Shown here piece by piece: positions 1 to 5,932 of a stretch of DNA of 6,432 bases (positions are counted from its first letter, which is position 1; each line of letters opens with the position of its first letter). Location of the stretch: the NCBI GenBank assembly GCA_030653335.1, contig JAURZP010000405.1:1-6432 (forward strand). The letters are read 5' to 3'. This DNA is from Methanoregula sp. GTDB taxonomy: Archaea > Halobacteriota > Methanomicrobia > Methanomicrobiales > Methanospirillaceae. The notes beneath the pieces are model-generated. The model saw nothing but the letters and a program-made list of their open reading frames with translations, searched no databases and was not told the origin of the DNA. The position numbers were made by a program, and so were the translations under genes.

Positions 1-651
1 GGCAATTTTCAGTACAAGAGTGCCTTCAAACACGCCTTCATCGATTGACTCACGCGATGGATTGAAAGACAGGATAGTTCCCAGTGACTCAAGATTTCCA
101 ATAGCTAACATTGCCCGGATATCTTTCATGGCACAGTCATCGGCAACCTTTATCGTTATGGAATAGCGCGGGCGATCCGTGTCATCAGCCATTTCTTTTA
201 TTTTTTCTGCAGCTGGCTTACTTTGTGTGACAGCCGGTTTTGAGTCTTTCTCTATTGGTTTACCTGAATTTTTTGAGATCCATTGTTTTAAGGCTTTTAC
301 CTGTTCATCAGGATTGACAGATGATGAATCGCCACCGCCTTCCACATCATCCAGCATCAACTCAACAATATCAGAGCATGCCAAAAGCATGTTGTTTAAG
401 TCTGCTGTGATCACAGCACTTCCGCTGCGTAACATCTGGAACACATCTTCCATGGTATGGCAGAGTTTCTCCATCTCCATAAAGCCCATGGATGCCGATG
501 CACCTTTGAGGGTGTGAATCGAACGGAATATCTCATCAATAGCCGTCTGGCTTCCCCCTTTTTCCAGAATCAGCATGTTCTTTACCAGCATCTCGTGATT
601 CTCACGTGATTCTGCAACAAACAGGCCCCTGTAGGCTTCAAATTCAGACAT
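1..651 (-). CDS. cheA: Chemotaxis histidine kinase CheA, N-terminal part (runs off the left edge)
   Basis: The first 217 residues of CheA, the cytoplasmic kinase that phosphorylates CheY and CheB in response to chemoreceptors; the frame is open to base 1. Residues 1 to about 105 form the Hpt (P1) domain. The phosphorylation motif SIHTLKGASASMGF has His46 as the phospho-acceptor. A linker rich in Lys, Ser, Pro and Ala (about 106-160) follows. Residues from about 163 (RYSITIKVADDCAMKDIRA) look like the start of the P2 domain that docks CheY/CheB. The dimerisation, ATP-binding and CheW-like domains lie outside the window. The ATG at 651 overlaps the end of cheB by 8 nt (ATGTCTGA) and has a strong ribosome binding site (GGAGG, 6 nt upstream), which fixes this start. 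Identity is secure from the Hpt motif and from position after cheY and cheB; full-length integrity cannot be judged. Confidence 0.95.
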   Translation of the reverse strand, partial: MSEFEAYRGLFVAESRENHEMLVKNMLILEKGGSQTAIDEIFRSIHTLKGASASMGFMEMEKLCHTMEDVFQMLRSGSAVITADLNNMLLACSDIVELMLDDVEGGGDSSSVNPDEQVKALKQWISKNSGKPIEKDSKPAVTQSKPAAEKIKEMADDTDRPRYSITIKVADDCAMKDIRAMLAIGNLESLGTILSFNPSRESIDEGVFEGTLVLKIA

Positions 652-1684
652 CTATGCCCTCCATACCACGCACTGCCTTCTCAATCTCTTTTGCAAGTTT
701 TTTTAGCGGCAGGATCTGGTCGGCTGCATTATGCTTGATGACGGATCGTGCCATGCCATAGACCAGGCAGTCTTTCTCATCACAGACCAGATTTTTCCCA
801 CCGGCCTCTTTTATCGCCAGCGCCCCGGCACCGGCATCGTTTCCCATGCCACTCAATGTTACTGAGACAATATTTTTTCCATATACGGTGACTGCGGATT
901 CGTATGTTTTGTCAACCGCCGGTTTGACCCCATGGAGCGGGGGGGAATTCGTATGGATGATGCGCCCGGTTTTTTTATTGTTTCCTGATAACGCTCCACT
1001 GACTACGGTATGGACCCCGGCTTGTGAGAGAAGAATCCTCCCTGTCAGTATGGAATCTCCTGTTTCTGTTTCCTTGACCGGGATCTGCGATATCCGGTTA
1101 AACCGTTCGGCAAGGGGTTTGGTAAATCCCGGGGGCATGTGCTGGGTGACGATGATGCCTGCCGGAAGATCTGCATGAAGTTCTGCTAAAAGAGTGTCGA
1201 GCATCGGCGGTCCTCCGGCAGATGATCCAATCAGTACTACCCTGTCTGCAGCAGCCGTACTAACGGGCTCTTTTCGGGTGACAAATTTTGAAGGCAGGCA
1301 GATGAGATGTTTGACTTTATCGATCAGTTCCTGACTGATATCACGCACATGAGGGATATCCTTTGGCTTGAGCATGAAATCATCAGCGCCAAGCTGAATT
1401 GCCTGAGTAGTCATTTCAGCACCCTCTGAAGTAAGCGTGCTCAGCACCAGGATTTTGGGGCGTTTTGACTGTTTTTGTAGTTCTTTTAATACTTCAATGC
1501 CATTCATCACGGGCATTTCAATGTCGAGGGTTATCAGATCCGGTGCAAGACTCTGAATTTTTTCTAACGCTTCGACACCATTTGTTGCAGTTCCAACGAC
1601 CTCTATGGAATTATCTTTTGTCAGCATATCCTTAATGATCGTCCGCATGAACACGGAATCATCTACGATAAGTACCTTAACCAT
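644..1684 (-). CDS. cheB: Chemotaxis response regulator protein-glutamate methylesterase CheB
   Basis: A complete 346-residue CheB, the usual length. It removes methyl groups from (and in many species deamidates) chemoreceptor glutamates, giving adaptation; phosphorylation by CheA activates it. The receiver domain is residues 1 to about 120, with acidic pair Asp8/Asp9, phospho-acceptor Asp54 (LDIEMP), Ser82/Thr83 at the switch position and Lys106 (KPKD). After a linker at about 121-147 comes the methylesterase domain. It starts at VVLIGSSAGGPP and carries the expected catalytic triad: Ser155 (GSSAGG), His182 (TQHMPPGF) and Asp283 (GMGNDAG). All key residues are present, so the enzyme should be active. 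The ATG at 1684 lies 2 nt after the cheY stop without a good ribosome binding site, suggesting translational coupling; the 3' end overlaps cheA by 8 nt. The receiver half closely resembles the neighbouring CheY. Confidence 0.97.
   Translation of the reverse strand: MVKVLIVDDSVFMRTIIKDMLTKDNSIEVVGTATNGVEALEKIQSLAPDLITLDIEMPVMNGIEVLKELQKQSKRPKILVLSTLTSEGAEMTTQAIQLGADDFMLKPKDIPHVRDISQELIDKVKHLICLPSKFVTRKEPVSTAAADRVVLIGSSAGGPPMLDTLLAELHADLPAGIIVTQHMPPGFTKPLAERFNRISQIPVKETETGDSILTGRILLSQAGVHTVVSGALSGNNKKTGRIIHTNSPPLHGVKPAVDKTYESAVTVYGKNIVSVTLSGMGNDAGAGALAIKEAGGKNLVCDEKDCLVYGMARSVIKHNAADQILPLKKLAKEIEKAVRGMEGIDV
657..662 (-). promoter_or_regulatory. Ribosome binding site of cheA
   Basis: GGAGGG on the minus strand lies inside the last codons of cheB, 5-6 nt before the cheA ATG. 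It is the clearest Shine-Dalgarno match seen in the window. It supports re-initiation on cheA although the two genes overlap. Confidence 0.7.
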
Positions 1685-1686
1685 AA

Positions 1687-2049
1687 TCAGGATGCCAGCA
1701 CGTTTTTGACTTCTTCAAGAACTTTGGGTGCCTGGAACGGTTTGACAATATATCCTTTTGCACCGCTTTTTATCGCGAGTTTGACCATCTGTTCCTGACC
1801 TACTGCCGTACACATGATAATCTTTGCAGCAGGGTCAACCGCTTTGATGCCCTTTAATGCTTCAATCCCGTTCATTTTAGGCATCACGATATCCATAGTG
1901 ACGAGATCCGGTTTCAATTCCTGGTATTTTGCTATCGCTTCTTCGCCATCCCCGGCTTCACCGGCAATCGAATGACCACCGGTAAACAAAATATTTTTAA
2001 TAAGGGTTCGCATGAAGAGCGTATCATCCACGATCAAAATCTTTCCCAT
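1687..2049 (-). CDS. cheY: Chemotaxis response regulator CheY
   Basis: A complete 120-residue single-domain receiver. Phosphorylated by CheA, CheY diffuses to the archaellum and, by family knowledge, acts on the motor through CheF and the ArlCDE switch proteins rather than through FliM. Visible landmarks are the acidic pair Asp8/Asp9 (ILIVDDT), phospho-acceptor Asp53 (TMDIVMPKMNG), switch residue Thr81 in CTAVGQ, aromatic Tyr100 and conserved Lys103 (VKPF). There is no output domain. The CTAVGQ stretch and the position between cheF and cheB argue for CheY rather than a generic stand-alone receiver. The ATG at 2049 has only a weak ribosome binding site (TGATC), while a TATA-like element lies 33 nt upstream; this would fit a short leader from its own promoter. 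The stop is 2 nt before cheB. Confidence 0.95.
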   Translation of the reverse strand: MGKILIVDDTLFMRTLIKNILFTGGHSIAGEAGDGEEAIAKYQELKPDLVTMDIVMPKMNGIEALKGIKAVDPAAKIIMCTAVGQEQMVKLAIKSGAKGYIVKPFQAPKVLEEVKNVLAS

Positions 2050-2081
2050 TGACGATCAATTTACAATTTGTGAGATGATTG

Positions 2082-2090
2082 CATATAGAG
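2082..2090 (-). promoter_or_regulatory. Candidate TATA box upstream of cheY
   Basis: The 65-nt gap between cheF and cheY contains CTCTATATG on the minus strand, ending about 33 nt before the cheY ATG. With transcription starting some 25 nt downstream of the TATA box, as is usual in Archaea, the leader would be about 10 nt. That would match the weak ribosome binding site of cheY. There is no clear purine-rich BRE next to it, so this is a tentative call. Confidence 0.3.
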
Positions 2091-2114
2091 GTATTGGTAA
2101 AAACGGGGATAATT

Positions 2115-2924
2115 CTAATTTGTTTGTGATTTGGTAGCGTCTGTAATATATCTTACCCCTTTGGGGGTGAGCTGGATCTCTCTTCGGATGATGACTACTT
2201 CGGCAATACCCAGTGTTAATATTTTATCATAGATCGAGTCGAGTTGTTTGTGAGGAATGGTTAACATATTTTCAATGGCATGGGAGTCCATTCCTGAATA
2301 TACGAGCATGGCTACCTGCTGGTCAACCCCGTCTAACTCGGTTCCTTTCATATCCATGCTTTTTGTGGTATCTTTCAAGAAATTATAGAGGACCTGCAGG
2401 GTTGAGATGGGGCAGAGCACAAGGCTTGAGACCACTTCAGCTGATTCGAGATAATCAATTTTTATCACTTCGGTAGGTTTTCCCTGTACATCCCGTTTGG
2501 TGAGCTCTATTGCTGCCACTTCGGTAATGGGAACACTGATCTGTTTTAACGCACCGACAAACCATATTCCGCTCTTGACCACTACGACACTGCCCTTCTC
2601 CCAGGAGGCTTCCTTGATCATTACACCACCACGTATGGCCGGAGACATGAAGTACGCCATGAGCCGGTAGGCATTGCAGAGCGGGAGAATGCGTACTTTT
2701 AAAAACTGGAGGACTTTTTCAACGGAGAGTATTTTATACACTACTTCAGTGTCCGTTTTTACCGTAACAATTAGAATGTTTTTCTTTTCAGAAACGTCTA
2801 ATACGGACTTAAAGAGGATCTCTTTGTTTATCGGTGCCGGAAATACCATACGATCTTCACTTACAGCCAGTTTAGTGACGATCCATTCCTTGTTGAACTC
2901 AACTTTTACCGGTACTTCCGTCAT
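2115..2924 (-). CDS. cheF: Archaeal chemotaxis adaptor CheF
   Basis: A 269-residue soluble protein that I recognise as CheF (formerly DUF439), a family found only in chemotactic archaea. By family knowledge CheF links the bacterial-type Che system to the archaellum, binding CheY (preferentially phosphorylated) and the archaellar switch proteins. The sequence has no signal peptide or membrane span. Residues 1 to about 190 form a mixed, beta-rich region including VSEDRMVFPAPINKEILF and MIKEASWEKGSVVVVKSGIWFVG. Residues about 202-262 look like a winged helix: a helical part (VAMLVYSGMDSHAIENML, then HKQLDSIYDKILTLGI) followed by a wing-like VVIIRREIQLTPKGVRYI. The ATG at 2924 has a good ribosome binding site (GAGG, 4 nt upstream). 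It is the fourth gene in the series, between the unknown membrane protein and cheY, as expected for an adaptor joining the two modules. The assignment rests on remembered family features and context. Confidence 0.88.
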   Translation of the reverse strand: MTEVPVKVEFNKEWIVTKLAVSEDRMVFPAPINKEILFKSVLDVSEKKNILIVTVKTDTEVVYKILSVEKVLQFLKVRILPLCNAYRLMAYFMSPAIRGGVMIKEASWEKGSVVVVKSGIWFVGALKQISVPITEVAAIELTKRDVQGKPTEVIKIDYLESAEVVSSLVLCPISTLQVLYNFLKDTTKSMDMKGTELDGVDQQVAMLVYSGMDSHAIENMLTIPHKQLDSIYDKILTLGIAEVVIIRREIQLTPKGVRYITDATKSQTN

Positions 2925-2928
2925 GGAG

Positions 2929-2932
2929 CCTC
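2929..2932 (-). promoter_or_regulatory. Ribosome binding site of cheF
   Basis: GAGG on the minus strand, 4 nt before the cheF ATG, within TGAGGCTCC. It supports initiation at the ATG at 2924. Confidence 0.55.
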
Positions 2933-2957
2933 AATAATCTCTTTTCTTTTTGTTAAG

Positions 2958-2967
2958 ATTTTAAATT
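2958..2967 (-). promoter_or_regulatory. Candidate TATA box upstream of cheF
   Basis: In the 72-nt gap after the unknown membrane-protein gene, the minus strand reads AATTTAAAAT about 33 nt before the cheF ATG. This is AT-rich, TATA-like and placed where an archaeal promoter would be expected. It could let the che genes be transcribed separately from the archaellum genes. The whole gap is AT-rich, so a chance match is possible. Confidence 0.3.
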
Positions 2968-2996
2968 ATCCTGATACTTGTATGTTGTAATATGGC

Positions 2997-4286
2997 TTAT
3001 TTTATTGCCTCTGTGGGAGTAATTCTCTTTTTCTGGGCTTCTTTGGCAGCGTTCATCCTTGTATACACATCAATAAGTTCACTCTCAATCTCTTCACCGG
3101 GGGCTTTGAAATCCTTTAAATCCCGCAGAAGGGCGAGATTTTTCTCTTTTTTGACTTGCTTTACTTCAGAAGCAAGCGAGCTTAACAGATCTGAGTCGGT
3201 ACCCCCGGCACCGCTCGAAAATGCAGCCATTTCCGATTGGGTGGAGATCTGTTCCTCCGTTTGACTGGCATTGTCCGGAGCATCAGATTTGACCCAGTCT
3301 GTCTTTACTGTGCCTTTATCGGATTTTTCTGGAGCTGCATCAATTATCGGAGCAGGTTCTGCAGGGGTTGCGGATTTCTGCGGGGTTTTTTCTTCAAGAT
3401 CTTCGTCCAGTTCAATATCTTCCAGGTTTACGTTGTCAAGATCTCCAAAGTCACTATCAATTGCATCACCACCATCAAGACCACTGAACTCTTCAAGCCC
3501 CTCTGCATTGTCCCTGAGGATATTTCCTGCCTCGCCGTCAAGATCGAGTGACGGGAGGGGGATATCAGTCTCATTGATCTCAAGTGAACCGGTGTCCATA
3601 AGCGAATTAAGAGAACCCTCAGTTATTCCGGAAGAGGATTTCGGAGATTCAAGTTCATCCAGAGAATCCAGCAGACCAGAATCAAATTCATCTTCAGACA
3701 GGGACAGGAATGGATCCTGATCTTTTGTTGTACCAATGCCTGTTGTTCCTGCACCAGCGGGTGGCAATGGGGCTGTGTTGTTTAATATATTTCCGGCATC
3801 ATCAAGTGCCGAACTCTTTTCAACTTTTTCACGGACTGTTCTGTCAAGCTGCTTATTGATATCATCAACTTTTTTTCCGGACTTGTTGCGCGCTTTTAAT
3901 ACAGAACCGAGTGATTTGATGGAGGAAAAAAACGATCGGATATGCAGACCAATGCCTTTTTTCTTACCCGGCACTTTTTCAGTTTGTTTTGCCTCTGCCT
4001 TTTGCGGCTGCGTTTTATCTTTTGGTGATGGTGTGGATTTTTTTAAAAATTTTATTCCTTTGAGTTTTTTGATTATACCGGTATTTTTTAAGTTTGACGG
4101 TTTTAATTTTCCCAGAGCGGTTTTTATATCTGTAACCGTGATTGCACCAAGAATGATGAGGATGAAAAAGCCCACGATAAGGATTATGGGGAACATGTAG
4201 ATGAGCGGGATATCAAAAAGGATCAGAATAGATCCGGTAATAACAATAACTACAAACAGTATTGGCCTGCGGAGACTTTCTTTCAT
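2997..4286 (-). CDS. Uncharacterised membrane-anchored charged protein between arlJ and cheF
   Basis: A 429-residue protein whose family I do not recognise. A short basic start (MKESLRR) is followed by two hydrophobic segments at about 8-24 and 28-50, probably a membrane hairpin. Basic flanks on both sides predict that both ends are cytoplasmic. Residues 55-145 are strongly basic (26 Lys/Arg against 5 Asp/Glu by hand count). Residues 146-190 are a linker with PLPPAGAGTTGIGTT. Residues 191-300 are strongly acidic (35 Asp/Glu against 3 Lys/Arg) and rich in Ser and Leu, probably disordered. A Pro/Ala/Lys linker (301-360) leads to a more ordered, helical C-terminal segment at about 365-412 (LLSSLASEV to ELIDVYTRMN). 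The ATG is 10 nt after the arlJ stop, with a weak GAGAT ribosome binding site immediately after that stop codon, so it is very likely co-translated with arlJ. Context suggests a role at the archaellum base or in coupling to chemotaxis, but no function is shown by the sequence. The coding call is firm from length, start context and lack of any alternative gene. Confidence 0.88.
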   Translation of the reverse strand: MKESLRRPILFVVIVITGSILILFDIPLIYMFPIILIVGFFILIILGAITVTDIKTALGKLKPSNLKNTGIIKKLKGIKFLKKSTPSPKDKTQPQKAEAKQTEKVPGKKKGIGLHIRSFFSSIKSLGSVLKARNKSGKKVDDINKQLDRTVREKVEKSSALDDAGNILNNTAPLPPAGAGTTGIGTTKDQDPFLSLSEDEFDSGLLDSLDELESPKSSSGITEGSLNSLMDTGSLEINETDIPLPSLDLDGEAGNILRDNAEGLEEFSGLDGGDAIDSDFGDLDNVNLEDIELDEDLEEKTPQKSATPAEPAPIIDAAPEKSDKGTVKTDWVKSDAPDNASQTEEQISTQSEMAAFSSGAGGTDSDLLSSLASEVKQVKKEKNLALLRDLKDFKAPGEEIESELIDVYTRMNAAKEAQKKRITPTEAIK

Positions 4287-4296
4287 GGCTAATCTC

Positions 4297-5931
4297 TTAT
4301 TTTACTGATGATCCCATGTGCTGGAGTGCTTCAGGGTTGAAGAACATCCCAACTACCAGTGGTGCAACGAGCAGCACGAATCCTGTACATGTACAGAATA
4401 TTGCTATGTAGAAATAATACATATACCGATCGCCTCCTCCTACGATTCGTGCGGCAAAGATATTGGATACAGTGATGATGGATACAATAATTACAACAAA
4501 GGTCATCATCTCCTTTTCAGGAAAGTTCGTAAGCATGGTCATACCGCCCATAGCAGAACCCGCTGAGACCCCTGCACCACTTGCAGCCCCACTCGCGGAT
4601 CCAGCTGCGGCAACTGATGTTTGCTGGAATGTAGTCATCATTTTTGATACGGAGCTCGTCAGGACTACCATGATCTGGTAGAGCCCGACAAAAATTCCTA
4701 TCATTGCGATATGCATCGGAATAAGGAGAATAAAAAAACTTTTGGCATGCATATCTTTCTTCTCTCTAAGAAGTGTCTGTTCAAGTACTGAAGATCCGAC
4801 CACTTTACCGATGGGTTCTGCAGGGCCCCCAAGCGTAACGGTATCGAGATAGATATTTAAGTATTTGTAGATCAGGTTGCTTCCGGATTCCCCGATAAAT
4901 TTATCCCAGATCTGTTTATTATCAAGACCCAGATTCATTTTGGAATAAACCGAATCTACCAGATACTCAATTGCGGGAAGTGATTTGCGGTCGATAGTTC
5001 CAAGCGCTGTTACTGCAGTAGTACCCTGTCCTCCCATGATCGCCCCAAGACTGCTGATAAATGTTGAAAAATCTGCATCCCGAAGGGTAATATTGGAATC
5101 ATCAATAAAGCCGATGATGCCAAGAGGTGCCATTAAGATTCCTGCAAGAAGAAAAATTAATCCTGCGTGAACACCGAGCAGCACAAGAACGATAACAGCG
5201 ATAATGGTGATAGGTATGATGATCCTTTCCATGGCATGAACGGTATCCTGTTCTTTCGATGCACGTGTCATCAGACCATGGGATTTTGGATCATCGGGTA
5301 CCGATGTATACATGAGCACATTGCCCCCAAGGGAGATGGCAAAAACTATTCCATAGGCGACATTCAATGTGCTCTGAATTCCTGAGGGTGCATAGATGGC
5401 GATCGAGATCATCATGACTACGGCAATCACAGTTCCTGACAGGAGCATGGCGATATAGGCATCTCCCCATTTCTTGAGCATCTCGAGTCCCTGTTCCACC
5501 TGGCTCCGGTACACGGCTCGCACGGTTGAGAGCTCGTTATTTAAGAAATCCTCATCAGGAACACCGGATTCAATCGCATTTGCGTACCGGTTGAGCATAC
5601 TCTTGAGATTGGTGTTACTTACGCGATCGGCTACAATGCTTAACGATTCAGAATAACTAAAACCCCATTTCTTTGCAAAGGTATCCACTTTTTCGATGTA
5701 GATTGCGGATATGTACTCCTTTCTGTTGCCACCATAGGAAAAAATTTCAGGACGGGTGGCATTGGCAAGTCCCAGAGATGCCATGTACGTTATCATAAAG
5801 AGCAGATCTGCCGGCATCTTTTTTGCTTCGGTAAAACGTGCGAATTTATCTTTGATTTCTTTTACAGTAGACGCAAAGGGGATCGCTTTCTTTGCCGGTG
5901 TATCTTTTGAGTCTTTTGAAACATCAACCAT
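4297..5931 (-). CDS. arlJ: Archaellum membrane platform protein ArlJ (FlaJ)
   Basis: ArlJ is the polytopic inner platform on which the ATPase ArlI assembles and rotates the archaellum; it belongs to the type II secretion F / TadC-like family. With an ATG start the protein has 544 residues, normal for euryarchaeal FlaJ. A soluble N-terminal region (1 to about 155) precedes hydrophobic segments at about 160-181, 190-209, 236-254, 256-276, 399-426, 476-496 and 504-531. The large cytoplasmic loop between segments four and five (about 277-398) includes FISSLGAIMGGQGTTAVTAL and LDTVTLGGPAEPIGKVVG, the conserved core expected to contact ArlI. An Ala/Gly/Ser-rich stretch at about 438-466 separates the fifth and sixth segments. 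The start is ambiguous. ATG at 5931 lies 1 nt after the arlI stop. An in-frame TTG at 5943 would add four residues and overlap arlI by 11 nt, and AGGGA lies about 10 nt upstream of it. I prefer the ATG as the commoner codon. Confidence 0.95.
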   Translation of the reverse strand: MVDVSKDSKDTPAKKAIPFASTVKEIKDKFARFTEAKKMPADLLFMITYMASLGLANATRPEIFSYGGNRKEYISAIYIEKVDTFAKKWGFSYSESLSIVADRVSNTNLKSMLNRYANAIESGVPDEDFLNNELSTVRAVYRSQVEQGLEMLKKWGDAYIAMLLSGTVIAVVMMISIAIYAPSGIQSTLNVAYGIVFAISLGGNVLMYTSVPDDPKSHGLMTRASKEQDTVHAMERIIIPITIIAVIVLVLLGVHAGLIFLLAGILMAPLGIIGFIDDSNITLRDADFSTFISSLGAIMGGQGTTAVTALGTIDRKSLPAIEYLVDSVYSKMNLGLDNKQIWDKFIGESGSNLIYKYLNIYLDTVTLGGPAEPIGKVVGSSVLEQTLLREKKDMHAKSFFILLIPMHIAMIGIFVGLYQIMVVLTSSVSKMMTTFQQTSVAAAGSASGAASGAGVSAGSAMGGMTMLTNFPEKEMMTFVVIIVSIITVSNIFAARIVGGGDRYMYYFYIAIFCTCTGFVLLVAPLVVGMFFNPEALQHMGSSVK

Positions 5932-5932
5932 A

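Noticed and set aside
179..517. Open frame of 112 codons on the plus strand
   Set aside because: It lies wholly opposite the cheA Hpt domain, whose motif is unmistakable on the minus strand.
846..1178. Open frame of 110 codons on the plus strand
   Set aside because: It is antisense to the CheB methylesterase domain, which carries an intact catalytic triad on the minus strand.
2051..2072. Short repeat AAATTG-TAAATTG and small dyad ACAAATTGT just upstream of cheY, considered as an operator
   Set aside because: The arms are only 4-6 bases in AT-rich DNA, so chance is a sufficient explanation.
2925..2996. Gap after the unknown gene, considered as a transcription terminator
   Set aside because: On the transcribed-sense strand it is A-rich rather than T-rich and has no stable hairpin, so it does not look like an archaeal terminator.
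3271..3720. Open frame of 149 codons on the plus strand, very rich in serine
   Set aside because: It is opposite the acidic Ser/Leu-rich region of the unknown protein; antisense of such codons gives Ser/Arg-rich open frames. No domain, no ribosome binding site and no space of its own.
3736..4200. Open frame of 154 codons on the plus strand with hydrophobic stretches
   Set aside because: It is antisense to the Lys-rich and membrane part of the same gene: Lys codons read back as Phe/Leu, which mimics membrane segments.
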